Source: Areca catechu
Lineage: Eukaryota > Streptophyta > Magnoliopsida > Arecales > Arecaceae
Reading direction: 5' to 3'
Length of the DNA stretch: 64,000 nucleotides
Assembly (NCBI GenBank): GCA_021397845.1
Contig: CM038043.1
Coordinates: forward strand, 131,034,013-131,098,012
The translations under genes and the position numbers were made by a program. Numbering within the stretch: position 1 is the stretch's first letter; every line of letters begins with the position of its first letter. This document shows, one piece after another, positions 47,057 to 58,053 of the stretch. Under the pieces are notes generated by a model, which was not told the origin of the DNA, did no database searches, and saw only the letters and a list, made by a program, of their open reading frames with translations.

Positions 47057-48927
47057 TGATATGATAAGCAGCAGACATAGTGCCCATGTCCGACACTACT
47101 GGCTGATGAGATGGCAGAGAGCGCCACCTAGCATAGCTAAAGTCGAGCTCCCGGTTGAAGTCAAGCTCCCGTCCGAGATGAGCTTCCAATCGAGGTCAAG
47201 CTCACATTCGAAGTCGAGCTCTTGGCCGAGGTCGAGCTCTTGCCGAGGTCGAGCTCTCGACCGAGATCGAGCTCCCAGCCAAGATCGAGCTCCCAGTTGA
47301 AGTCGAGCTCCTGATCGAGGTCGAGCTCCCATCCGAGGTAAGCTCCCGGTCGAGGTCGACTCCTGTCCGAGGTGAGCTCCAAGCTGAGATCGAGCACCCG
47401 TCCGAAGTCGAACTCTCGGTCGAAGTCGAGCTCCCATCCAAGGGAGCTCCCGGTCCAGGTCGAGCTCCCGTCCGAAGTTGAGCTCTCGGCTGAGGTCGAG
47501 CTCTTGTCCGAAGCCGAGCTCCCAATAGAGATTGAGCTCCCATCCGAGATGAGCTCCTAGCTGAGGTTGAGCTCCCGTCCGAAGTCGAGTGTCGAGCTCC
47601 TGGCGAGATTGAGCTCCTGTCCGAGGTGAGCTCCCGTTCGAAGTCAAGCTCCTGTCCAAGGTGAACTCCCGTCTGAAGTCAAGCTCCTAGTCAAGGTCGA
47701 GCTCCCGGTCGAGGTGAGCTCCCAACCAAGATCATGCTCCCAATCAAGGTCGAGCTCCCGTCTGGGGTGAGCTCCTGGTCGAAGAGAGTTTCGAACTAGT
47801 CAAGCTCCTAGTCGGACCAAGTCCCCGAAGGTAGGAAGATATTCCTCCGACCGTGGCAGGAGTGGTGGTAGGTGAAATGCAACTCCCAAAGGATAAATAC
47901 AAGGGATGCTCAAATGGTGACACCTGAGCATGACATCACCATCTCTGTTGGACCAGTCAAAATTTTCTTGCAAGGTGAGTGCTCCACCAGGGCTCCAAGC
48001 CTTGTAGCAGGCCACATGCATCTCTTCCAAGTTGAGTGCTCCACTAGGGCTCCAGGCCCTGTAGCGCGCTGCCAATATCTCCTGCAAGGCAAGTGCTCCA
48101 CCAAGGCTCTAGACCCTATAGCACGCTGCCTGCATCTCCTGCAAGGCGAGTGCTCCACTGGGACTCCAGGCCCTATAGCATGCTACCTGCATCTCCTGCA
48201 AGATGAGTGCTCCATTGGAGCTTCAGATCTCGTAGCACACCATCTGCACCTCCCATAAAAGGAATGCTCTGCCAGAGCTCTAGGCCCTGTATTATACTAT
48301 CTACACTCCTTGTAAGTGAAAGTACTCAGCCATGGCCCCAGATCCTGTGGCACACCACCTAAACCTTTCGTAGGGGATCGCCCCACCAAGGAGGCAGGCT
48401 CTGCAGCATGCCGACTGTATCTCCTGCAAGAAGACCTTCTCCCGAGAACCTTGAACCTTGTCCAATGGGGCTCTAAAAAGCTTGTATCCCTTCCTCAGGG
48501 GACACTCTGGAAGAGGCACCCAACCAAGGCTCTAGATTTGGTTTGGCTAAATTAATTCCTATATAATGGTAAGAGGGACCTCTAGGACGGGGGGCAAATC
48601 AAGAGAGAGATGGTAAGAGAATAAAGGTAAAGGGCTGAAAAATGCGCAATCTCCTAGCTTCTCAAAAATTCCAGTTTTTCTATTCTCTTCTATCTCCCTC
48701 TATGCAATGGAATCCTAAGCCTCCACTATAGAGGGTTTGTTCTCCTTGGTCACCTTACTGACTTGACCGTTGGAGTGTCCCCACCGGGATCCTCAGCCCA
48801 GGTCTCCCTTTTTTTTGTAAGACTGAATGGCCGCGAAGGCGCGAGGATAAAGAGCTCGATGCTATAGAGAGGCTAGCTTGATCGGGCCCCATCAGAGCTA
48901 TAGGCTATGATGACCTAGGCGGCCATA
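47057..48927 (+). repeat. 5' LTR of the second Tat element
   Basis: It starts TGATATGATAAG. About 47137-47830 is a dense array of short TCGAGCTCCCG/TCGAGGTCGAGCTC units (periods of roughly 18-33 bases), and 47960-48530 has repeats ending CTCCTGCAAG. The end, GGCGGCCATA, aligns with GGTGGCTACA of the other Tat LTR. Large open frames on both strands (up to 187 codons, Gly/Ser/Arg/Glu-rich) result from the repeats. Confidence 0.8.
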
Positions 48928-48930
48928 GAT

Positions 48931-48950
48931 TGGCATGCTAGGTAGGGGGC
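48931..48950 (+). promoter_or_regulatory. Primer-binding-site-like sequence of the second Tat element
   Basis: TGGCATGCTAGGTAGGGGGC begins three bases after the LTR end, where a primer site is expected. It is not the Met-tRNA type used by the other elements here. I do not assign the tRNA. Confidence 0.5.
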
Positions 48951-49876
48951 GAGAGCACTGACACCATCTGCTCTAGTTGAGAAGCATCAAACAATCTCCA
49001 ACGATCTCATGGTGGTGACACATGCACGGAAAGCCTCTACTAGCCGCATGGGAGACACATCCCACCATGGTGATCGATGCAGCTAGGAGGTGGAGCTCCC
49101 TCTTCCTCCACGTCCGCCTCTAGTCAATCAATCCATGTAAATTGCCGCACTCATGTAGCAGGTCCAGACCTTGACTGCGGTGGTGCACCAACTATACCAC
49201 CACCGATCCCTGGCGACATAGCAATAGTTGAGGATGCCTGTGACCCATGCCGCCGATCCTGTGCTAACCTAAGGTCCTTCTGAGAAGGCCCGTCACATGC
49301 ACAGGCAGCCTCTGCAGGTGACCAGGAAGAGGCACTGGAATGGTTCGACTGGCCGAGAGAGCAACTCCCTTGTCTTAGACCACAATGCTATGTCGCACCA
49401 ACGATGCTGACATAGTAGGGAACTAAACCACGAGTTCCTCTAGTCGATGCCATCTTCTCCCTTATTGGCCTCCATGGAGGGGTCGATAGATGAGGCCATC
49501 CACCACCAGGCAAAGAAGTGCCTCGAGGAGCAAGAGCGCAAACTGGCTGATCTAGCCCTCCAGTTTACCTAGATTCAGGGCTTCCCACACGAGCCTACAG
49601 GCTACGATGCTCGCCCACCTCTCTCTCACAGAATACAAGAGGAACCGATCACCTTGAGAGTTATAAGGCCCTCATATGGGTCCAAGGGGTCACTGACGCC
49701 CTCCTCTACATTGCCTTTCCAACTACGCTCTACAAGGCTGTTCGAGTTTGGTGATCCCATCTTGAGCCAAGGAGCATTGACTCCTTTGAGTAGCTAGAGA
49801 AAGAGTTTGCGGCATACTTCGATGCTTATCTGAAGTTGCCACGTGAGGCCGATAACCTCTTTTCCATATGACGGTA

Positions 49877-51434
49877 TGACGCGGGACTGTATGCTCTGGT
49901 ACCTAGATTGGTGTCAGAACGGGCTCGCTAGACTTAAAAATTAATGCGGACCGTTGATCGTTAAGAAGCGGTCTCTACATTAGGGTGTCCAATTAAATCT
50001 AATTAAATGAAAATAACCAGCAATCAATTGGGTCAGGTTATCAAAATGGATCTCACCCGAAAAAATACGAAAGTTCACGAAATTTGGAAAAGGAGATCGT
50101 CCAGAGGCCGTCCAAAATCCGGACCAGCGGTTCACAGGCGAGATTGATCTGAAGTTGTTGGACCTGAATCACCAAAAAAAGAAATAATTAATAATCCCAA
50201 ATCAAAATTAATAAAAATCCCAATGCTTTGAGATCTGTGCTCTGAGATCCATGAGACTTTGAGATCGGTGCGTCTCTGGGATTCGTGCTGTGCAAAAAAA
50301 AAGAAAACAATCGGCAGCAATGAACGTGAATGCTTTCACGTTCGTGCTGAAGCTTTTCTTCTCCACAGATCACACCAAGAAACAGGGGAGGCCGGGGCTT
50401 GCGGCTGGGTTCGCCAGCGACGGTACTGGGCGACGGACGGTGGAGATCGGCTGGAGGGAGGGAGATCCGGTGGCCATGGAGGACACGACAGCGGGGAGGA
50501 GTTCGGCTGCAGCGATGGTGACGCGTGGGAAACCGACGGTCGGAAGGGAGGAAGACGCCGACGGTAGGCTTCACGTGGAGGCTGGCGGCGGAGGCGGCTG
50601 GCGATGGCGGAGCGGAGAAATTCCGGAGGGAGGCTTGCGGCGGAGACGGCTGGCGACATCGGGCAGATCTGCGACACGGGAGGACTTCGGCTTGCACGGG
50701 TGGAGGAGAGATCCGGTGGGATGTTGCCGGTGACGGGGCTGGGCTGTGACGGCGGTGGTCTTGGTGGCGGGCGGTGGCTGTGGAGGACACGGCGGCAGGG
50801 ACTTCGCTGTGGAGGGCACGGCTGCAGGGTTTTCGACCATGGAGCGCACGGCTGCAGGAAATTGCTGACGGGCTCAGGTGGTTGGCGTGCGGCGGAGGCG
50901 ACCGGCGGGAACGAAGGGCGACTCCGGTGGAGTGGACGGCGATGGTGGGGCGACAGCAGGGGCGTCGACTTGCACGGGCGGAGGAGACGGACGGGGCGGT
51001 CGGTTGCGTTAGCTTCACAGATGGCTTCGGCTGGGCGGATCCGAGAAGATGTACGGTGGAAGAATAAGGAGAAATGGGGTAGAGAATAAGGGGAAGAGAG
51101 GAAGAACCAGGAAGAAGAAGAAGAAGGAGAAAACCAGAAGAGAAGAAGGGGAGGGGAAGAGAGTCGGGACACACCCAAGGTTTCTCAAATATTTTCTTTG
51201 CTCCTTTCTTATTCATGGCAAACATAACTTAAATAAAGCAACAACGATAATCACAAAATAATCAGAACGATAAGTATTCCGATAACTCTAAAAATAAAAA
51301 AAAATCTGATCTCCGATATCTCCCGAATCCCACGTACACCCATAGAATAAAAAAAAAAAATACATCAAGATCCGTGCTGGGCTAGCATCGAGATCTGGGC
51401 TAGCTGGGTCTGGACTGGCTGGATGTCCCCATCA
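49877..51434 (-). repeat. 3' LTR of the pol-less chromovirus (1558 bp)
   Basis: Paired with 53125-54689. It contains a GC- and CpG-rich block (about 50340-51060) flanked by AT-rich ends. The block has long open frames on both strands (for example 50188-51225 minus and 50604-51089 plus), Pro/Ser/Arg-rich on one strand and Gly/Arg-rich on the other, with no domain that I recognise. Confidence 0.9.
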
Positions 51435-51475
51435 TTTCTCCTGTGGCGGGGAGAACTCGACTCTGTCGAGTCAGG

Positions 51476-53076
51476 CTAGAGGTGCTCAAATAAATTTGGA
51501 TCAATGTTCTGCAGCTCCTCTTCAGTAATCCAGGAGTCCTCTGACTTCGGTCTGCCTCACCAGTGAACCAGGTAGCGGTAGCAATTTTGACTCCTTGAAG
51601 ACTTGATCTTCTCGTCCAAAATTCGTTCAATCACATCGTGTTTTCCTCTCTTTTGGAAAGGTGGACTCTCAAGAGAAGGATCACTCTCAAAGAATGCAGG
51701 TTCAAATACATCACCAGGTGTCAATGCTGGTTCTTTATATTCAATTAGATCCAAATTATTAATCAAATTAACTCCTAATTGTTTTTCAGCTCCAACCTCA
51801 TGGTCTTGTTCTTCGTAGGCATCGGCTAATCCTGGGTCAGCAGTGTAAACTTCTTCTTCAAGGACATCACCTAGATCTTCTTTTTCTTCAAGTGTCCCTA
51901 TATGCAAGGTTCTAGACGGACATTGGCTAGCTACATGACCTATCCCATTACATCTAAAGCAATGGATCTTAGAGCTACTTCCACGGGAAGTTTCTCCTAT
52001 AATCCCTTTTCCTTTGTCATCTCTCGGGGGTCGACTACCAGGGGTCTGACTAATGTTAGGTTGTGGACTAGTCGGGGCTAGGTTCATGCTAGGCCTTGGA
52101 CCTAAAATTCCTGGTCTAGAAAGTTCAGATCTATGAGTGATAGACATTTGCTGAAATCTTTCATAGTCTTGAGCTAATTGATATGCTTGCTCTAGACTAT
52201 AAACTTCTCTCAAAAATAATTCCTTTTGGATATCCACTCTCAGACCAGCTCTAAACCGGGATAAAGTAACAGATGGGTCCTCACGCACATTACATCGCAT
52301 AAGGTATTCATCAAACTTATCGATGTAATCATTTACAAGTCCAGTTCCTTGGGTCAACCTTTGCCATTGGTCCAAAAGTCGATGTTGATAAGATGCAGGA
52401 AGATACTTCTCTCAAAGCTTATCCTTCATCTCATCCCATGTTCCAAGGGGTCCTGTCTCCTATGAATGGCTAACCTCTGGACATTGTGCCAATATAGCTT
52501 TGCTTGACCTAACAATCTCATTTGGGCAAACCAAACTTTTCTATCCTCAGACATATCATACCAGGAGAAGTAATGGTCCATATCAACTTCCCAGTCAATA
52601 TATTCTTTGGGGTCCAGGCGACCTACAAAACTTGGGGCGTCAACCTTAACACTTCTCATGATTCGTTCATCTTGATCAATTGGGTTGTGATAAGGCCTAA
52701 ATGTTGGATGATTACCTGGATAATCATGTCGATCCCTAGGATCAGGTCGAAGGATTTGAGTACGACCACCATCATAATCTAGGTAGTCATTTCGGTCTCT
52801 AGAATCTCTAGGATTTGGAACTCTAGGATCTGTAACTCTAGGATCTGTAACTCTAGGATCTGTAACTCTTGATGAAGAGTTCCTAATAGGATAATTGGTG
52901 TTCACTAGTCATTCCTCTTTAAGAGTTAATACCCTGGTATCTAAAGATCCTAACTTGCTGTCAATTTTTTCGAGTCTATCCATGATTACTTGAAGGGCAG
53001 CTTCTAAACTGGGATCCATTTTGTTATCTAAGGAAGAATGTTCTGATTGATACTTGATTCCTGACCTAGTTGTCAT
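51476..53076 (-). pseudogene. Gag-chromodomain fusion of the pol-less chromovirus, decayed
   Basis: The ATG at 53076 opens MTTRSG, as in the complete chromovirus. Then come a three-fold VTDPR repeat, the capsid region (SVKVDAPSFVG, YFSWYDMSED, LLDQWQRLTQG, LREVYSLEQAYQ) and a CCHC knuckle, CFRCNGIGHVASQC. After EEEVYTADPGLADAYEE the frame passes, near 51740-51780, from the gag tail (LGVNLINN) to LIEYKEPALTP, which in the complete element lies after the integrase. The chromodomain follows (IERILDEKI, YRYLVHW, SEDSWI) to a TAG at 51476. Three in-frame TGA codons (52909-52911, near 52412, 51557-51559) and one frameshift near 52450 break it; at least the last two TGAs could be CGA-to-TGA changes. 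Confidence 0.87.
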
Positions 53077-53109
53077 GCATAATTAAAATTGATCCTAACC
53101 TAACCTATT

Positions 53110-53121
53110 GCTCTGATACCA
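53110..53121 (-). promoter_or_regulatory. Primer-binding site (initiator Met-tRNA) of the pol-less chromovirus
   Basis: The minus strand reads TGGTATCAGAGC three bases inside the LTR at 53125. Confidence 0.92.
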
Positions 53122-53124
53122 ATT

Positions 53125-54689
53125 TGACGCGGGACTGTATGCTCTGGTACCTAGATTGGTGTCAGAATGGGCTCGCTAGACTTAAAAATTAATGCGGACC
53201 GTTGATCGTTAAGAAATGGTCTCTAGATTAGGGTGTCCAATTAAATCTAATTAAATGAAAATAACCAGCAATCAATTGGGTCAGGTTATCAAAATGGATC
53301 TCACACGAAAAAATACGGAATTTCATGAAATTTGGAAAAGGAGATCGTCCAGAGGTCGTCCAAAATCCGGACCAGCGGTTCACAGGTGAGATTGATCTGA
53401 AGCTGTTGGACCTGAATCACCAAAAAAAGAAATGATTAATAATCCCAAATCAAAATTAATAAAAATCCCAATGCTTTGAGGTATGTGCTCTGAGATACGT
53501 GAGACTTTGAGATCGGTGCGCCTCTGGGATTCGTGCAGTGCAAAAAAAAAGAAAACAATCGGCAGCAACGAACGTGAATGCTTTCACGTTCATGCTGAAG
53601 CTTTTCTTCTCCACAGATCACACCAAGAAACAGGGGAGGCCGGGGCTTGCGGCTGGGTTCGCCGGCGACGGTACTGGGCGGCGGACGGTGGAGATCGGCT
53701 GGAGGGAGGGAGATCCGGTGGCCGTGGAGGACACGACAGCGGGGAGGAGTTCGGCTGTAGCAACGGTGACGCATGGGAAACCGACGGTCGGAAGGGAGGA
53801 AGATGCCGACGGTAGGCTTCGCGTGGAGGCCGGCGGCGGAGGCGGCTGGCGATGGCGGAGCGGAGGAATTCCGGAGGGAGGCTTGCGGTGGAGGTGGCTG
53901 GCGACGTCGGGCGGATCTGTGACATGGGAGGACTTCGGCTTGCACGGGTGGAGGAGAGATCCGGCGGGATGTTGCCGGTGACGGGGCTGGGCTGTGACGA
54001 CGGTGGTCTCGGTGGCGGGCGGTGGCTGTGGAGGACACGGCGGCAGGGACTTCGGCTGTGGAGGGCACGGCTGCAGGGTTTTCGATCGTGGAGCGCACGG
54101 CCGCAAGAAATTGCTGACGGGCTCAGGTGGCTGGCGTGCGGCGAAGGCGACCGGCGGGAACGAAGGGCGACTCCGGTGTAGTGGACGGCAACGGTGGGGC
54201 GACAGCAGGGGCGTCGGCTTGCACGGGCGGAGGAGACGGACGGGGCAGTCGGTTGCGTTAGCTTCACGGATGGCTTCGGCTGGGCGGATCCGGGAAGATG
54301 TACGGTGGAAGAATAAGGAGAAATGGGGTAGAGAATAAGGGGAAGAGAGGAAGAACCAGGAAGAAGAAGAAGAAGAAGGAGAAAACCAGAAGAGAAGAAG
54401 GGGAGGGGAAGAGAGTCGGGACACACCCAAGGTTTCTCAAATATTTTCTTTGCTCCTTTCTTATTCATGGCAAACATAACTTAAATAAAGCAACAACGAT
54501 AATCACAAAATAATCGAAACGATAAGTATTCCGATAACTCTAAAAATAAAAAAAATCTGATCTCCGATATCTCCCGAATCCCACGTACACCCATAGAATA
54601 ATAAAATAAAAAAAATACATCAAGATCCGTGCTGGGCTAGCATCGAGATCTGGGCTGGCTGGGTCTGGACTGGCTGGATGTCCCCATCA
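53125..54689 (-). repeat. 5' LTR of the pol-less chromovirus (1565 bp)
   Basis: Same structure as 49877-51434, with the GC-rich block at about 53580-54310. Small indels (for example an extra GAA near 54370) and many transitions separate the two. It is followed by target copy CGGTA. Confidence 0.9.
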
Positions 54690-54910
54690 CGGTAGGACCA
54701 TGAGTCCCTTCAGGATTACGTGTCTTGGTTCAAGGTGGCTATCCTAGAGATCTCAACCTTGACGAGCCCATCACCATGCTAGCATTGAAGAGAGGGATCA
54801 GGACCTCCCACTTCACTTACTCCCTCAACAAGAAGCCTTCGAAATCCTACTCGGAGCTCCTCCTCTATTCCCACAAGAACATCCAGAGGGAGTTGGATGG
54901 AAGTCTCTGA

Positions 54911-57900
54911 AGAGGCAAGCCCACGGGGAGGTGAGTAGGCTGCCTGTGCCTAAGGCCATCTCAACCCCTCAGATAGGCCCTAAGCCAAGGGATGGTCCTA
55001 CCAAGAATAAGAAGTTTACACCTCTCCTCACCCCAAGAGTTAAGATCTTGATGGAAATCGAGGACGAGCACTACTTGCATTGCCCTCCCCCACTGAGGCC
55101 ATTTGGTGGATGTGAAAAGTTTCGATACTTTCAGTTCCACCATGACCATAGCACGATACTGAGAAATGTCACCACCTAAAGAAAGAGATCGAAGAGCTGA
55201 TCAAGTGGGGCTACCACGAGAAGTTTATGGAAGGAAGAGCTTCGCCCATGGCCCAAGAAATTGAGACCCGCCATGCTGCCATCGATAATCAACCCACGGA
55301 GAAGCCAACGGAGATGATTTCCTGGGGGGCAGGGTGAGAGTTAAAGAGTGCTAGGGTGAGGGAGAGGTCTGATGTTACACTCTCCTACATTGGAGAAGGG
55401 CTAGCTGAGGTGGATAACCCAAATAATGATGTTGTTGTCATAGAAATGACAATAGCTAAGCATCTGTAAAAAGAATAATGGTTGATAGTGGAAGCTCTAC
55501 CGACATCCTTTTTTATAATGCCTTTGCAAGGATGAACATGTCCCCTACTCTAATAAAATTAGTATTCATGCCCCTCGTCGACTTCACTGAAGATTCTATT
55601 AGAGTTGAGGGAGAGATTATCCTCTCGATCACAATCAGGATGTCATCCCGACAAAGCACCATAATGACGACCTTCACCATCATAAATCTTCCCTTGACCT
55701 ACAACATAATTCTGAGGCATCTCGAGCTCAACTTGCTGGATGCAACCATATTGACCAAGTGAGTCCTCGTCTAATTCCTGACTCCATATGAGATTGGGGA
55801 GATGAGAGGGTCTCGACAACCGGTCCTACATTGCATGCAAACTATTCCTAGAGCTCGAGGGATCGAGGAGGGCCCCATAGTCGGTGAGTTAGGCCAAAGG
55901 GAGCTGGAGCCGAGTGGAGGATCAGTGGAGTGCTTGTTGTCGCTCCCCCTTGTTGAAGATCCCTTGAAGATGGTGCAAGTAGGAGCTCTCCTAGCTAAAG
56001 AAGAGAGGGCTCGCCTATTGAGCTTCTTATGGGTGAACGCTGACATCTTCGCCTAGACTGTAGTGGACATGCCCGAAATTCCTTTCGAGATGATCACCCA
56101 CAAGCCGAACATCAATCCCAATTATAGCTTGAACATCGATCCCAATTACCGTCCAATCCATTAAAAGAAGAGAAGCTTCATCCCATTGAGGCAAAGGGCA
56201 ATAGACAAGGAAGTCAGAAAGTTTCTCGCTGCGGGCTTTGTTCGAGAGGTGCAGTACCCTAATTGGCTAGCAAATATGGTCATGGTCAAGAAGGCCAGCA
56301 AGAAGTGGAGGATCTACATGGACTATACCGACCTCAACTGGGCTGCCTAAAGAATAGCTTCCTGTTGCCCAAGATCGACCAGCTTATGGATGTAACTTCA
56401 GGGCATAGGCTGCTTAGCTTCATGGATGTATTCTTCGGGTACAATCAGATCCGTACACCCAGAGGATGAAGAGCACATAGTATTCATAACCGACATTAGG
56501 ATGTTCTACTACAAGGTGATGTCATTCAGCCTCAAGAATGCTGGGGTGATGAACCAATGCTTGGTTAGCAAGATTTTCAATGACCAGATAGGCCGCAACA
56601 TGCAGGTCTAAATGGATGACATGCTCGTTATGAGCGATCAGGAGTCGGACCACCTCGCTGACCTGGCAGAAGCCTTCAACAACCTCCATCTCCATCGAAT
56701 GAAGCTGAACCAGTGAAGTGCACATTCGGCATCACGACAGAAAAGTTCCTAGACTTCATGGTCATCTAGCGAGGGATCGAGGCTAAACTAAAGAAGATCC
56801 AAGTGATCATAGACATGAGGCATCCCACATTCAAGAAGGAGGTCTAGTGCCTGACCGGTCATGCCATCGCCCTTAGTCGGTTCATCTTGCACTCCTCGAG
56901 CACTGCCAGCCATTTTTCAAGGCCCTATGCAAGATGCATGACTTCACCTGGATGGAGGAATGCCAGGAGGCATTCAAGGGGCTAAAGAAGCTCCTTATCT
57001 CCCTTCCGTTGCTGTCCAAGTTGGAGGCTAAAGAGGAGCTCATCCTATACTTAGTGGTCTCCCCAGGAGCAATCAACTTAGTGCTGGTCTGTATCGACAG
57101 GGATGGTCTTCAAAGGCTGGTCTACTCTACCAGTAAGCTACTCTGTGATGTAAAAATCAGGTACACTCAATCTGAAAAGATCATTTTTGTACTTATTATA
57201 TCTACTTAGTATCTCAGGCCCTACTTCCAAGCTCATCCAATTACGATCCTCACTGACCAACCCTTGAGGGGCATCCTGAGTCACCCAGACACCTAGGGGT
57301 GCCTAGCCAGGTGGGCGATAAAGCTCAGTGAGTTTGACATCTTCTATCACCCGAGGTCATCTAAAAAAGCCCAAGTCCTAGCTAATTTCCTGGTGGAATG
57401 TACCTGGATGGACGAGAACTCAAAAGAGTCTTCCATAAAGCCCAAGTAGGGCCTAGTAGCAAAATAGATGACATGGATCCTCCACATCGATAGTGCATCC
57501 AAATCTGGAGGGAGTGGAGCTGGGCTCATCCTCACCAACTCTGATGGGGTGGTTAGAGTATGCACTCTATTTCTTCTTCAAAGCAACAAACAACCAGGTC
57601 GAATACGAGGCACTCCTCATGAGACTGAAGGTGTCCCGTGAGCTGGGCGTTACAAGCCTGAAGGTCTTCACGGATTCATAGTTCATGGCAGGCCAATTCT
57701 TTGGCAAGTAGGAAGCCCGAGATCCCATGATAGCGAGGTACTTGGATTGGGTACACTCATATAAGAGTTTCTGGCACTTCGATATCTTCCACATCTCCCA
57801 TGGAGAGAATGCCCGTGCCGATGCCCTCTCCAGGCTGGCTACCTTGCCAGACACATTGCTAGGGTGCACCTTCATCGAATACCTAGAGGTCTCCAGCTAC

Positions 57901-58053
57901 GAGGCCACAGGGAGGTCTAGCAGGTCATCCCTAAGGCAAGCTGGATGGGTCATTACATCAGGTATATAACTGATGGCACCTTGTCCAAAAATTGCATGGA
58001 AGCTGGCCTCCTGAAGTAAAAGGCCATCCACTTTGTGCTAATGGATGGGCAAC
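54911..58053 (+). pseudogene. Tat pol remnant: protease, RT, RNase H, archaeal-type RNase H
   Basis: Broken frames contain, in order: a retropepsin region (MVDSGSSTDILFYNAF at 55478), the pre-RT linker, reverse transcriptase blocks (FVREVQYPNWLANMVMVKKA near 56250, then FYYKVMSFSLKNAG near 56510 and MDDMLVMSDQESDH near 56612), RNase H (LILYLVVSPGAINLVL near 57040), and a second RNase H with NNQVEYEALLMRLKVSRELG and VFTDS (57585-57681), then HGENARADALSRLA (57795). At least ten in-frame stops and several shifts are seen. The dual RNase H is the Tat signature. The copia LTR cuts it at 58053, before the integrase. Confidence 0.85.

Larger units (their letters stand above)
49877..54689 (-). mobile_element. 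Pol-less chromovirus (gag plus chromodomain only), 4.8 kb
   Basis: Target duplications CGGTA (49872-49876, 54690-54694) flank LTRs 49877-51434 and 53125-54689, which start TGACG and end CATCA. A Met-tRNA primer site (53110-53121) lies three bases from the 5' LTR, and a short polypurine tract (minus-strand ACAGGAGAAA) precedes the 3' LTR. The 1.69-kb interior encodes a gag whose frame runs straight into the pre-chromodomain linker and chromodomain. Protease, reverse transcriptase, RNase H and integrase are all missing. The LTRs carry many substitutions relative to each other (at least eight in the first 300 bases), so insertion was older than that of the complete chromovirus. It must have transposed with enzymes from a relative, unless pol was lost afterwards. 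Confidence 0.88.
48951..54910 (+). pseudogene. Tat gag, split by the nested element (parts 48951-49876 and 54690-54910)
   Basis: The first part carries broken frames with ASMEGSIDEAIHHQAKKC and then the capsid-like AFPTTLYKAVRVW, SIDSFE, LEKEFAAYF region. The second part resumes with DYVSWFKVAILEI, ALKRGIRTSHFTYSL and SYSELLLYSHKNIQ, the usual end of the gag capsid domain in Tat elements. The break is at target copies CGGTA (49872-49876 and 54690-54694). Several stops occur in each part. It is not functional. Confidence 0.75.
47057..58053 (+). mobile_element. Second Tat-lineage Ty3/gypsy element, split by two later insertions
   Basis: Order on the plus strand: 5' LTR (47057-48927), primer-site-like sequence, gag (broken at 49876 by a nested chromovirus and resuming at 54695), protease, reverse transcriptase, RNase H and a second, archaeal-type RNase H, then interruption by a copia element at 58054. 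The second RNase H is a diagnostic Tat trait. The start TGATATGATAAG and the end of the LTR resemble those of the element at 18737. Many in-frame stops show an old, dead copy. Its 3' part lies beyond the window. Confidence 0.85.

Noticed and set aside
50188..51225. Long open frames (up to 345 codons) on both strands in the GC-rich LTR block, repeated at 53436-54477
   Set aside because: Low-complexity Pro/Ser/Arg or Gly/Arg composition, overlapping on opposite strands, no domain, located in LTRs. Base composition explains the openness.
55771..56046. Minus-strand frame of 91 codons within Tat pol
   Set aside because: Antisense shadow of the pre-RT region; no domain.
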